Below, piece by piece: positions 11,650 to 23,062 of a DNA stretch of 64,000 nt. The notes beneath the pieces were generated by a model that made no database searches, was not told the DNA's origin, and saw nothing but the letters and a program-made list of their open reading frames with translations. Within the stretch, counting starts at the first letter, position 1; each line of letters begins with the position of its first letter. Source of the stretch: Gigaspora margarita (taxonomy: Eukaryota; Glomeromycota; Glomeromycetes; Diversisporales; Gigasporaceae). The position numbers were made by a program, and so were the translations under genes. The stretch covers positions 852,646-916,645 of the forward strand of contig WTPW01000009.1 in the NCBI GenBank assembly GCA_009809945.1. The letters run 5' to 3'.

Positions 11650-12830
11650 TCCATTGTTCAATTTATCCTTAACAATAAAGGGTCCAATTCTCTTTTTTTC
11701 AAATTTTCCTGAATGAGAAGCTTCAATATCTTTTTTTTGTATCTATACTTTATTACTAATTTTGAATTTTTCTTTTTGTATCCTTGAATCAAATCTAACT
11801 TTCTGTTTCTTTTGAGATTTGTTGGTACTTTGTTTGGCACTTTCATGTTGGTACAGTAATTCTTTAATTAATTTAAATACTTATTGTAATATACTATCTT
11901 TGAGTGATATTTCTTTATCTTGGTCAGCTAGGTCTATAGGAATTATAGTTTTAACTAGCAGAATAGCTTGTCATCTATATACTAAGTGGAAAAGAGCATA
12001 TTCTGTAGTTGCATGTTATTTAGTTCTATATACAAACAATACAGCAGGTATAGAGATATCCTATTCTTTATTACTTTCTGTAACTTTTTCAAGTGTGTTG
12101 CAAAGGGTTCTATTTAATTTTTTAACCATTCTGTTGGTTTGGGAGTGGTAAGATAAAGAGAATATATGCCTTATTAAGAACTGTTTATATAATATCCTCA
12201 CGATTTTACTAACAAAATTCTTTCTGTTATCCAAGAGTATCATCATAGGTACTATGTCTATAAACAATTTCTTCGAAGATAAAGTTTGCTAAAGTTTCTG
12301 CTCCTGCATCAGATATGGCTTTGGCTTCTAATTAGCGAGTAAGGTAATTATTTGCAACAATAATATAATGATTATTTCGAGGAGTGATCAGAAGAGGTCG
12401 ACTAAATCAATCCCAATACATTCAAAAGCTCTCCCAACTTGAATAGGATAGAAAGGTTCTTTTCTTTTGCTTTTTACTCATTTTTGATATATTTCACAAG
12501 AGTAACATAATTCTGAACATCTTTATACATTTGGTCCCAATAATATCATTTAGATATTTTGTAATACATAGCATTTGTTCTTTAAATGTTTAGCAGTAGA
12601 ATGACTATGCATTATGTACAATATAGGCTCAACTTAAGTCTATCTGATTACTCTAATAAGTTTGTCTGGATCTTTTCTATTCTTTTTATATAGTAATTTA
12701 TTTTTTATTTTATATTGTCTAGCTTGGTTAATAATTGTCTTTTGTTCATTGTCTATTAAATCAGAGGGAAGAGTATCAAATTCTAAATATTCTACAAGGT
12801 TTTGATATTGATCCAAGTTCATATAGAGTC
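11650..12830 (-). pseudogene. Gypsy-2 integrase (degenerate)
   Basis: Integrase inserts the cDNA copy into the chromosome. On the minus strand, in order: an N-terminal stretch beginning MNLDQYQNLVEYLE near 12822 that closely parallels Gypsy-1; an H2C2 zinc-binding remnant with MHSHSTAKHL; a core remnant with GIDLVDLF and, further on, YHSQTNRMVKKLNRTLCN; and a C-terminal GPF module (KKRIGPFIVKDKLNNGAYKL) near 11675-11735. Stops and frameshifts break the frame repeatedly. The GPF module is a mark of the Ty3/Gypsy group. Confidence 0.8.
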
Positions 12831-13102
12831 AATGGTATAAGGGTATGTCTGGGTCAGCAATCTAGAAAGAGTATCAACATTAGAATAAATTCTTCTAGGT
12901 TTGTGTATAATAGTAAAGTGATACAGTTGTAGTTTCATTATTCAGTGATCTAAATATTCTTTTGGTTAGGATGACTTTAACTATTTAAGAGCAGAGTGAT
13001 ATGTAACTAGTATAAAATGACTTGTACCAAAGTATTTATGAAAATGTTTAATGGTTTATACAATAGCAGCACATTTTAATTCAGTAGCACCATAATTTAT
13101 TT

Positions 13103-13355
13103 GGGCTTGGTGCTACAGAAAAGAGAGAAATTAACAAAAAAAACATCTTCAGAAAATCCATTTTTATGTTATAAATTTTATAATAAGCTATAAGAAATTA
13201 TAGATTTTGAAGAACTATATTGCAAAATTTTATTAATACAACTACTTTTGTGTCTTAAGTAAAAAATGATCCTAATTGTATTCTAAATTAATTTATATAA
13301 AAAAAATAATTTTCAAAATTTTGTTATTTTCCCTCTTTTCTGTAGCACCAAGCCC
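13103..13355. mobile_element. MITE F inside Gypsy-2 RNase H (253 bp)
   Basis: Ends GGGCTTGGTGCTACAGAAAA and its near-perfect inverted partner. Gypsy-1 shows the uninterrupted sequence (CATAGTTTACATCTTC). Comparison gives a 4-bp duplication ATTT at 13099-13102 and 13356-13359. The right TIR supplies about ten new residues and a stop to the truncated RNase H reading frame. Confidence 0.8.
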
Positions 13356-14700
13356 ATTTCTTCTTTTTTAAACTTTTACAAGCATAGTCAATAGGATATT
13401 CCTTTTGATAATTGGAGAGTTGGCTTAAAGTAGCTCCAAATTCTTTATAGAATGCATCAGTAGCAAGAACAAATTCCTTTTTGTAATCTGAATAGATAAG
13501 AATAGGGGTTGTAGTTAACTGGTATTTTAATTTATTAAAAGCCTTTTGATATTTCATATTCTATTTATAAGTGTTGCCCTTATGCAAGAATTGATTAAAA
13601 AAGTGAGCAATAGAGGAAAAAGTTTAATAAATGGTCTATAATATCCAGCAAGATCTAAGAATGATTGTAGCTAGATTACATTTTGCAGAGGCTGAATGTT
13701 TTAAATAGCAGTTATTTTGTCTGGGTCTGGAGAGATTAATAATATAACCTAAGAAAGGTAGTTGTTTTATCCAAAATTTACACTTTTCTATATTCAACTT
13801 TAGTCCAGCATTTTATATTCTTGTAAAAACTTCTCTTAGGTGTTTGATATGGTCATCAAATATACAAGAGACAATATTGGTATTATCAAAATATACAACA
13901 ACATATTTATAAGTGATACTACTATAAACCTTGTTCATAGGGTGCTAAAAGATAGCAGGAGCATTACTCAATTCAAAGGGCATGACATTAAATTTGTATG
14001 TTCCATATCTGGTTATAAAGCAGTTTTCTCTCTATCTTCTGGGTATATTTTCACTTGCCAATATCCATTTATAAGGTCTAAGGTAGAAAAGTAGATGAGA
14101 GAGTCAAGCATCTCATTGATTTAAGTTAAGGGATACTGGTTTTTTTGGTAACTTTATTGAGCTTTCGATAGTCTACACAAATTTTTCTTTCTATTTTTCT
14201 TATTTACAAGTACAACAGAAAAGGCCCGAAGGCTTGAGAACTCTCTAATAATTAATTTATTTTTTAATATTTGTTGTACTTCTTCATTTATAAATGTTTA
14301 TTCAGTAAAAGGCACCATATAAGGTCGTGAGTTAATAGATGGTTCATCGTTAGTAAATATTTGATAAATAACTAGGTCAGTTCTATCTAGTTGGGTCATA
14401 TTTTTTGCAAAAAGGTCTGCAAATTCAAGAAGCAATTGTCAGAACTAGGCTCTTTAGTTAGTAGTAAGAGATCCTATTTTTGGGCTAATTTTCTGAATCA
14501 TATATATTTCTCAAATATTTCTGGGTCTACAAATTACTGGGTCTTCAAGTAGTTTTCAATCATTCTCAGAATTATTTAAAAATTTTGAGTATCCCAATTA
14601 CTAGGCTTAGGTATAGAAACAGAAGACTTGGTATACAAGTCCCTTAATTGATAATGAAAATTTTCAAAGTAAACAACTCAGTCCTGTAAAGTTTTAATAG
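13356..14700 (-). pseudogene. Gypsy-2 reverse transcriptase and RNase H (degenerate)
   Basis: This copied the element's RNA into DNA. The minus strand encodes, in order, the finger and palm (STLDLINGYWQVKIYPEDR near 14040-14095), the active-site loop YFDN in place of YLDD near 13880-13900, the thumb (KLNIEKCKFWIKQLPFLGY near 13740-13810) and the start of RNase H (LATDAFYKEFGATLSQ near 13430-13480). The second Asp of the catalytic pair is Asn, which would kill the enzyme. Several frameshifts and stops follow. RNase H is cut by MITE F and continues at about 12960-13100. Confidence 0.85.
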
Positions 14701-15990
14701 TCTGTTCTTAGTATTTAAAGGATTTGGTTTGTTTTTAAAGAAGATACTAATTCATGCTTGTTGTTGAATCTGTTCCTGCAAGAGTTAACTGATTCTAGAA
14801 CAGATAAGGCAGTTTTGATAGGTGCAACTATAAGTAGCTCTATTATAGAGTGCATAGTAGATTCATTTGGTTCGAGTGCTTCAGGTATTGGAAGTAGAGA
14901 AGGGGTTTCTGGATCTGGAGGAGAGTTGGTATTCTCATAGCATTCTTTGTATATATTTTTATATTGTCTAAGTTCATTATTCATTTTGATTATAATACAT
15001 TCTTCACAAAGTCTAGCAGTCTTGCAAAATTCATTTACAAGTTTTTCATAGCTTTCAATTTGTCAAAGTCTGAATGACTTATATCAATAGATTCAGCAAG
15101 AATTCTCTGTAATTGTATATAAGAAGCTCTCATAATGATATTAACTTCACATAAGTATAGTCCTGGTTAGAACAGCATTAAATTGAGGTTTGAGAGCATG
15201 GTCAAGGTCTTCATTGCTCTCTCCAATCTGTATCTGAGCTAAGCAAAAGATGTGGTTTTGGTTAAGGTCATAGCTATATCTAGTATTTAAAGAGATTCGG
15301 TGTAATGGCATACTCAAGTCCACAGGTTGTAATTTAGATTATATTCAACATCCCAGGTAGTTTTATAGGCATAAAGGTGTTTGAGATTACAGAATTAGGC
15401 ATTCTCTCAGCTAGAGTTAAGTTAATTATCTTGGACCTAATATGTTGTTTTTTGCAAAGTTTATATTCCATTAGTGTTCCTCTGCCTTCACTATTGATGA
15501 AGAATTCAATGCTTCAAGAGTCATTTTAGTTCAAAGTAAATGGAAGTCAATTCAATGTCCTTTACACACTATTGTTTGTTTCAATGACCCAATATCTTCA
15601 GGTTTTTGAAGTAATTTGCATTTATAGCAGTGGTTGGTTTGTAGTAGGGCATAATGAGGAAGGCATTGAGCATTTACATTCTGGGAACTGCAACTATATT
15701 CAATTTTTGATTCTCTAGTTTCTGAGTTATTTGGAAACAGTTGGCCTCAATGTATCCATATTGTTCACATTGATAGTATTGGTTCTAGAGGCAGTTTTTA
15801 TACAAATGTTCTAGTTGAAAACAGGTTTTACAGGACCCTAAATAATCTATGTGAGATTATATTTGAGCACCATAGTAAAAAATTTTTTGCTTAGTAGTTT
15901 TAGTTTGGTATATATCAGCTATATTTCAAATATTAGATAACTAGTTTGGAATTGCTTATCTTTTTTTGAAATGTAAGCTTTCAAACAAAA
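14700..15990 (-). pseudogene. Gypsy-2 region between protease and RT, with zinc knuckles
   Basis: Corresponds to the unusual Gypsy-1 segment between protease and reverse transcriptase. A CCHC knuckle with exact spacing, CKTCFQLEHLYKNC, is visible near 15787-15830 and a broken second one follows (YQCEQYGYIEANC). Near 14715-14984 an acidic, Pro-rich stretch (NSPPDPETPSLLPIPEALEP) parallels the PPPPSIFEPELETKPEEP segment of Gypsy-1. Many stops. That both elements share the knuckle block suggests it belonged to the family ancestor. Confidence 0.55.
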
Positions 15991-16076
15991 TTTTTTAAAC
16001 TAACACTCTCAAAAAAAACAAAAACCAGAACTGATACTTGATACTCTCTAGAAAAAAAACCCCATAATTAATACTC

Positions 16077-16107
<31 letters not shown>

Positions 16108-16320
16108 CAGAACTAATACTCTCTAAAAAAAAAAAAACTGCCTCTTACTATTTTCATTAGCACATTTTAAATATAACATTTATAAAACTTATTCTGTTAG
16201 CATTCTTTTAAATATACTCATTTTGCCCATTAGCTGTTTTCAAATATATCAATTTTATCCAATACCTACTTTTCAAATATTACCTTTTTAAAAAAATAGC
16301 TCTCCATTAGCGATTTTTTT
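15991..16320. repeat. A-rich simple repeat block inside Gypsy-2
   Basis: Three to four copies of AATACTCTCTAAAAAAA, including an A run of about 28 bases at 16079-16107, followed to 16320 by degenerate units with TTAGC and TTTTAAATAT. It has no counterpart in Gypsy-1 and is probably a decayed insertion or slippage product. Confidence 0.6.
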
Positions 16321-16689
16321 AAATATGACCTCACATAGATTATTTGGGGACCTGGTTTTACAAATGTTTTGTTTAGAGGTCTGCCTGGGTCAATAGGCAA
16401 CAAGATTTCTATAGCAACAGCAATGATAGTATTCATTGTTAGAGCAGTCAGCATATAAATAGTTGTAAGAGTAATAGCATTCACATTTCTGGTTGGAGAA
16501 AGATGCACTTGATCTGGGTCTGTAGGTAACAGTTGTCCAAGTACTTTGGTCTGTAACTGTCATATAAGCTTCTTTTGAACTAAAATATTCTTGTTTGAAT
16601 TATTCCAATTCTTTTTCATCAGTTATAGTAGGTTGGGTAGGTAAAAGTTGGTTATACTCATAGATGGAGGTATATAAATTTTTTTTTGT

Positions 16690-17110
16690 TTTAGCAAAGT
16701 GTATAAGCTTTGTTTTTTTTAGTTATAACTAGCATCTACTTCTTGTGACAATCATTTTCTAGAAGTAATAAATAGGAAGTAGCATTCATAATTTCTACAT
16801 CTAGTGGAATAATGATTCCTTCTATTTTGATAAATAAATTTTTGATAATTCCCAAGGGTCAAACTGAGGATCTAGTAGCTGATACAATAAGGCTGATGGA
16901 AGAGGCATCAATTTTTAATTCAAGTTCTTTTACAACTTGGTGCAAGATCATGCTAATAGCAACACTACTATCAATTATAATATAATAGAGTCTTTCTTGG
17001 AGCTTAATATTACATTTAGTAGAAGTAGTGTAGATGGGTATCTGTATTTGGGTTTCTTTAGATTTTGCAATCAGATAGCTTGCAAGAGTGGTACATATAG
17101 ACTCATTAAT
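16690..17110 (-). pseudogene. Gypsy-2 aspartic protease (degenerate)
   Basis: The minus strand encodes a retropepsin-like segment that would have matured the Gag-Pol polyprotein. It aligns with Gypsy-1 through KCNIKLQERLYY, the active-site region IIDSSVAISM near 16949-16978 and VSATRSS then PLGIIKNL. The Asp-Ser/Thr-Gly triad appears as Asp-Ser-Ser, so the Gly is lost. A stop (Arg or Trp position) precedes PLGIIKNL. Confidence 0.7.
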
Positions 17111-18458
17111 AAAAAAAGTTTCAAACTGCTCATAAGTATAGTTATTGGCAGTGTCAATTGTGTATACTCAAAAGGATAAGAAGTAGAAGAGTGATTTCTG
17201 GATCTGGACTGGTTGGAGGATCAGTAATTTAGTTATTTCTGTATCTATCATGTGACTAATTTCAGCTTTGGAGCTGGTTATATCCTGAGCAGTTATTATA
17301 ATTTTGGTCCCTAGACCTACTTTAGTTTCTAAATCTGGATCTATCATAGAACTAGTTGTTTTAAAAGATGTAATTATTACTTCAGCCTCAGGATTGGTAT
17401 CCCTGATAGTCTTTTTTATTATCATGGTATTAGATAAAGCAATTTTGAATAAAATATCCTTTTTGATCCCAATAATAACAGGTAGCATTTGTGGCTCCTT
17501 GTTGTGATCTGTCTTTATTTTGATTAGAGTAGTAGGCAGGAGTAGGAGAAGGTGCAGCTTGTTTTTTTGCAAGATTAATACTAAGCTTTGCAATTTGTTT
17601 TGTAAGTCATTCAAGAACTTGGTTAGTATTATTGGCATTATGGTTAGCAGTTATAATTTGTTCAGTTTCCTATTTATATGCTCCAGTGATAGCTTGGTTC
17701 AAGGTAGCAGGTTCAGAAGCTTAAACATTCATAGCATATTTGAGGTAAAGTCTTTGAATAAAGAATTGAATTATAACTGAAGCAGGAAAGACATCAGTTG
17801 GGTCTACTCTTACTTTGAGTTGTTTGAAATGGCTAATATAAGTGTCAACAGTATTTGTGCCTTGTTTTATTTCAAATAATTGTTTTTGCCAGATAGCTTT
17901 TTGCTTAGTGGTACTGAATTTTTCTTTGAAAATATGAGAAAAACTAACAAAATACTCATTGTTTTGGTCTTGGTTATGAAATTGGGTAGGGGTAGTCTCA
18001 AGACTATTAATCTATTCTTGAGCATTATCTTTCATATATGCACAAGCCAGTTCTAATTGGCAAGCAGAACTCCAATAGTTGGCTTTAATAGCACATTTGA
18101 ATTCTTCTATTCAAGTTACAGATTCTTGGGTTCTGTCACCTCAATAGAAATCAATTTTGATTAACAACTTTTTACCACCTCTTTTTATAGCCTGGGCAAG
18201 AGCAGTCATAGCTCTGATAGCAGCATTTAAAGCATTATTAGCCAGATTTCTTTTTGGTTCAGCTATAGTTTCTTCTAATTTGGTTTCTAAAAGTATTTGT
18301 TCTTCTTGGTTAGGTTCTTTAGATTCTTTTTCTGATTTAACTAGTTCTTCATTTGGTTCTTCTATTTGTTCTTTATTGAGATCTTTTCTTGTAGATTTTT
18401 TTCTAAGTCTATTTCTTCTTCTAAGACTTTAGGTTCAATAAATGTCAGGTTAGGATAA
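17111..18458 (-). pseudogene. Gypsy-2 gag, downstream half (degenerate)
   Basis: The structural protein region. A zinc knuckle remnant, CYYWDQKGYFIQNC, lies at about 17440-17490; the second Cys and the His are changed relative to CHYCGRTGHFIAHC in Gypsy-1. Upstream, the text parallels the Gypsy-1 capsid with KLSINLAKKQ and words from the KQLFEIN..ANSVDE region near 17860-17900. The frame is broken throughout. The gene is cut at 18459 by the hAT element and resumes at 21538. Confidence 0.7.
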
Positions 18459-18645
18459 GCTCCAACCAGTGTTGGAAATCTTATGTTCTCATGTTCTTAT
18501 GAGAACATCACTTTTAATTTGAGAACATTTACAAAATTTAAGATGTTCTCTATTAAATTTTTTTTTGAGAACATTAAGTTTGAAAAATATGTTCTCTATG
18601 TAAATATATAAAGTAATAAAAAATTATTTTATTAATAAAGTAGTA

Positions 18646-19893
18646 GGACCCTGGACATCTCTCATAGAGGTCATAACTGATCTGCATGAATTTAGACATT
18701 TTTGCTACCCCTAAAATCAAATGAATTTGCTAGAAGTTAGATTATTACATATAAATTTTATAGTAATTTGCTAATAACTAAATTATTACATCTATTTTTA
18801 TAAATCAAAATAATATATGTATTTTTGATTGCTGAACAAATTTTCTTAGAGCACAATGTTGGAATCAATTAGTAAAAATTTGAGAATCATAGAATTCTTT
18901 CATATTTTTTATTAATAAAATTATATAAAATATTATAATTCACAAAATTTTACTAATTGATTCCAACATTGTGCTCTAAGAAAACTTGTTCAGCACTCCA
19001 AAATTAAGCATCTTCTCTTAAATTTTCAAGAAATATAAAAGTAAATATGCTAGAATAATGTATTTTTATGTGCTGAACAAGTTTTCTTAGAGCACAATGT
19101 TGGAATCAATTAGTAAAATTTTGTGAATTATAATATTTTATATAATTTTATTAATAAAAATACGAAAGAATTCTATGATTCTCAAAATTTTACTAATTGA
19201 TTCCAACATTGTGCTCTAAAAAAACTTGTTCAGCAATCCAAAATTAAGCATCTTCTCTTAAATTTTCAAGAAATATAAAAGTAAATATACCAGAATAATG
19301 TATTTTTATGTGCTGAACAAGTTTTCTTAGAGCACTTTGTTAGAATCAATTAGTAAAATTTTGAGAATAATAAATAGAATTCTTTGTATTTTTATTAATA
19401 AAATTATATAAAATATTATAATTCACAAAATTTTACTAATTGATTCCAACATTGTGCTCTAAGAAAACTTGTTCACTCAATCTGATTTTTAATGAGAACA
19501 CTGTTTTTTTGTTGGGAAGTAGGCAAGTCAGCACATAAAAATACATTATTTTAGCATATTTACTTTTATATTTCTTGAAAATTTAAAAGAAGATGCTTAA
19601 TTTTGGATTTTTTGATCAAAAAAATTCAAAATTAAGCATCTTAAATTTTTAAAAATAATAGTAGTACAAAAAATGAGATAACTTATTTTTGGGTATGATT
19701 CTTGCAAAATTAGGTAATTTGCTAAAAATAAAATATAACATGCATAAAATTGCTGTAATTTACCACAATGCTTTATTTAACCTTTTTTAAAATTAATCTC
19801 AATTTGCTAAAACTTAAATTTGGACCTCAGACCAAATTTTCTGCAATTTGCTAAAAAAAAAATATGATATATATCAGAGATGTCTGGGTCCTA
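18646..19893. mobile_element. MITE family B, long copy (1,248 bp)
   Basis: Left end GGACCCTGGACATCTCTCAT; right end, in reverse complement, AGGACCCAGACATCTCTG. Flanks AAGTAGTA (18638-18645) and TAGTAGTT (19894-19901) match at six of eight positions. Unlike the other copies (263-295 bp), its middle holds an array of palindromes and inverted copies of the array spacer. Confidence 0.7.
18830..19476. repeat. Array of three about 165-bp palindromes, 240-bp period
   Basis: Palindromes at 18830-18995, 19071-19235 and 19311-19476 each begin TGCTGAACAAGTTTTCTTAG (small variants) and end in its complement. Spacers of about 75 bp contain AATTAAGCATCTTCTCTTAA. After the array, 19520-19610 carries the spacer in inverted orientation. 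The AT-only centres differ between units. Confidence 0.85.
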
Positions 19894-20091
19894 TAGTAGT
19901 TTAAATAATTAAGTTTATAAATATTTAATTGTTAGTTGTTAAAATAGAAGACAATTAATGTTTTTGAATTACAGAAAGATTTTGGATAATATAATTTATT
20001 GGGTTATCCATTCCCAGTTTTGGTGTAATATAGTTGCATAGAACATTATTCTACAGTACTGGATAGCTAAATGCATCCACTTTTATCAATA

Positions 20092-20240
20092 AAACTTTAA
20101 ATTATTATAACTTTTTTAAAACAATTTAAATCAAAAAACCCTTTGACAAATTGATAGATTTTTTTGCTAAACTACATTTCTGTCAAAGGATTTTTTATTA
20201 CTTTTTGTTTTAAAGAAGTCATTAAAGTTAAAGTTTGCAA
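20092..20240. repeat. Palindrome inside the hAT element
   Basis: Arms AACTTTAAATTATTATAACT and, in reverse complement, AACTTTAATGACTTCTTTAA surround a centre with CCCTTTGACA and TGTCAAAGGA. Probably another decayed MITE. Confidence 0.5.
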
Positions 20241-20450
20241 TGATTTTAAAATTAGCATTTAATATAATAAAAAAGAAAATATATATATTTAATTGACCAA
20301 TTAGAATCAATTACATCAAATGAATTGATTATTTAAGAATCAAAAATTTGTGCTCTATATAAATAGAGCAGATGTCTTATGCTATTCAGTACTGTACAAA
20401 CTTTGTTATACCAGTACATATAATATTATTATATTGAATACCAATTAAAT

Positions 20451-20522
20451 CAATATTTAATATAAGTTTTCAGAAAGCTAAACTCACTATTTAATATAAG
20501 TTTTCAGAGAGCTAAACTCACT
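20451..20522. repeat. 34-bp direct duplication
   Basis: AATATAAGTTTTCAGAAAGC followed by TAAACTCACTATTT occurs twice in tandem with one or two differences. Confidence 0.8.
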
Positions 20523-21537
20523 ATAATAATAACATAAATTTTTTACAAGAAAATTACTTAGCAAATCTTTAGTTATTATAATTTTAAACTTTAATGCTAT
20601 ATTTTAAATTTTATATTAAAAACCTTTTGAATTTATAAATTTACTAAATTCACTATAGTGAAGAAGAATAATATATTATATTTACTATATTTATTTATTT
20701 ATTTAAATATTTAAGAAACATTAAAGGCTTATCAAAACTAAATATACAAGCTGAATTAAACCAAACATCTCGAAATTATTTAAAACCCCAAATATTAAAT
20801 TTTTTTTTTAAAAAACAAAATATATGAATTATAGCTTTTATTTTTTAAAATAATTTAGCTTTGTTTATAAATTTTAGTTAAATAAATTATATTCTTTATT
20901 ATTTTGCCATCAATAATTTTTTAAATATATTAATTAAAAGGATAAGTTTAATGCTCACCAGTGGTGAATTTCACCAATCCAATTAGAATTAAAGATCAGG
21001 TGTAACATGCAAAACAATTTTGTGTAACAAAAATAATAATTTTAAAAAAATTGCTTCTAACTAAAAATTTGTTTATGAAACTCCTTTTTTTTATTCAAAA
21101 AAAAAAATTCCTTGCTAAATTTTTACCATATATAAAGCTCTATCCTAATCTCTAACCTTACCCTTACCCTAATATTAAGAAGATTTAATTTTTATTTGTT
21201 TTGCTATATATAATTATGTATAGATAGATAATTACCAGTGAATTTTACTACTAGTGAATATTAAATTAATTCTTAATTAAAAATGAAAATTAAAAAATAA
21301 ATAAAGTTAAAAAAGAGAATAAGAGAAAGAAAATAATTGCAAAAAGAGAAAGTAAGTATGAAAAAGAAAATGAGAGAGAAAAAGGGAAAGAGAAAGAAAG
21401 AGAGAGAAAGAGAGAGAGAGTGAAAAAAATTTTTTTTTATTTGAGAACATAAAAAAATTTTTGAGAACATTAAATTAAAAAAATATGTTCTTATGAGAAC
21501 ATAAATTTCAAAACAGATTTCCAACACTGGCTCCAAC

Positions 21538-23045
21538 TATGTGAAATTCAACAATTTTGATTTGATAAAGATAAATTTGATGTTCAACTCGAAGAGAAAG
21601 TGGGTCAAGAGTAGTTGTATTAGGTGTTTGGTTGGTTTGAGGATTGGGTTCGTTTAGTTTGTTTGGTTAAAAAGTAGTTACTTGGCATACTTTAATTATT
21701 TGGTAGTCGAAAGGAGCAGGTTAAGGAATGAAAAAGTGATATTGTTAACATAGTAGATGAGATGTATTTATAGAAGTAGTTTTAAATGTTAGATTAGTTT
21801 GGTATAGTTTATTTACAACTGGTAGTGCAGGGCAACAAGTGTTTGAATTATTCATAAAAGAGGATTAAGATTTTTAAAAAATTAGTAGATTTGATTTGGA
21901 TTAGAAGGAGGAGTTTGAGGATAAGGAAGTGGTTGATCAAGACGGATTTTGGCAAGAGGTAAAGAAGGAAGTAGGAGGCAAGAAAGAAATTGAACTTGAG
22001 TAGTGTTAATTATAGAGAAGTAAAGAAAGAGATTGAGAGGGTCTAGCTAAATTATCTGAATTATCTAAATCTTCTAGTTCTTAGATAAGTATAAATCATG
22101 AATGAGATGAAATACTAAATTTAAGATTCTTATTATTTTTTTAGAGGACAGAGCTAAGAATAAGATTTTCAAAAGAATTATTAATGTGGGTTTGAAAAAG
22201 AGAAGTGGCTTGAATAGGTTCTTCAATATAAAGATCAAAGGTAGTAACTTCAAAGATGACAGGTAGGATAGCGAGAAGCATAAAGCAGATAAAATAGCAA
22301 AGAATAGCAGTGATAACTTCAACAGGATTAAGATCAGAATTACTGTATCAGCAGCTAAAAACAATTTTCCTAGCAGCAGCTCTAGCAGTGTTATAATTTA
22401 TTTGAAGCTGACAAAGTTCAAAGTGTACTCCAATAGTTTATTAGTATATCAGTTAGCAAAATAAGCGAATTGGTATTCTGACCAAAAGGTACAAAATTGC
22501 TGATAGTAGATAGTAGACAAAAAACAAACAGAGCAAAATAAATCTGGATGGGTAATTTCAGAACTTCAGTTGCAAGAAAAGTGGGATGACTGGCTTTGTG
22601 TGCTTCAATTTTGCTAAATGGATTTGATAAGCTCTACTCATATAAAAGGTCTAAGAGGTAACAAATTAAGTTTTTGACTTAAGAAGGGAAAGAAAAGGGT
22701 TAGGTCTAATATATCTGAAATTTACTAGAAGGTAATAAAGTTCTGATCTGGGTCTAAAGAAAATAATTCAAAAAAAAACAAATGGGTGCTACAAAGCAGA
22801 GACTTCAAGTATGCTCTTCTGAACAAATCTTTTTCAATTTGACAGAAAATACTAGTGCTACAAAAGCAAGAGGCTTCAAGTATGCCCTTCTGAACAAATC
22901 TTTTTCAATTTGACAGGAAAACCAAAAACATTTACTTAATAAGAGGAGGGGAAAAGAGAGAGAAATATTCTTGCAAAGAGAGAAAAAAAGAGGTTCTAAA
23001 AGTTCTGGCTATTTTTAATGATTTCCAGTTATTGTTAATATTTCA
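21538..23045 (-). pseudogene. Gypsy-2 leader and gag, upstream half (degenerate)
   Basis: Minus-strand continuation of gag beyond the hAT insertion, up to the primer-binding site. At about 22290-22400 one frame gives ARAAARKIVFSC then NSDLNPVEVITAIL, parallel to IRACIRDIIFSC and DIVNPGEIAPAIL in Gypsy-1. The long hydrophobic ORF at 22074-22364 is another frame of the same stretch and is rejected. A tandem duplication occupies 22787-22923. Confidence 0.55.
22787..22923. repeat. Tandem duplication of about 68 bp
   Basis: TGCTACAAAGCAGAGACTTC through TTTTTCAATTTGACAG occurs twice back to back with a few differences. It lies in the Gypsy-2 leader. Confidence 0.8.
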
Positions 23046-23062
23046 GCCAGAAGGCACTAAAA
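23046..23062 (-). other. Gypsy-2 primer-binding site (decayed)
   Basis: Directly next to the 5' LTR the minus strand reads TTTAGTGCCTTCTGGCTG. It corresponds to TTTGGTGCCTTCTGACGG in Gypsy-1, so the TGG needed to pair with a tRNA CCA end has become TAG. Confidence 0.65.

Larger units (their letters stand above)
18467..21529. mobile_element. Non-autonomous hAT element (3,063 bp)
   Basis: The left end CAGTGTTGGAAATCT and right end AGATTTCCAACACTG are perfect 15-bp TIRs of the hAT type (CAGTG). The exact 8-bp duplication GCTCCAAC flanks it at 18459-18466 and 21530-21537. Subterminal TTCTTATGAGAACAT-like palindromes sit just inside both ends (18490-18600 and 21420-21505). I see no transposase; the hydrophobic minus-strand ORF at 21273-21536 is a translation of AG-rich repeats. 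It carries a family B element (18646-19893). It splits the gag region of Gypsy-2. Confidence 0.92.

Noticed and set aside
17168..17638. 156-residue ORF on the minus strand
   Set aside because: Out of frame with the gag and zinc-knuckle remnant that aligns to Gypsy-1.
21160..21190. Second telomere-like tract (CTTACCCTTACCCTAA)
   Set aside because: Only two or three imperfect units in AT-rich DNA; could be chance.
21273..21536. 87-residue Phe/Leu/Ser-rich ORF
   Set aside because: Translation of an AG-rich simple repeat plus the hAT terminal repeat.
22074..22364. 96-residue hydrophobic ORF, membrane-protein-like
   Set aside because: It is another frame of the Gypsy-2 gag region, whose true frame parallels Gypsy-1.
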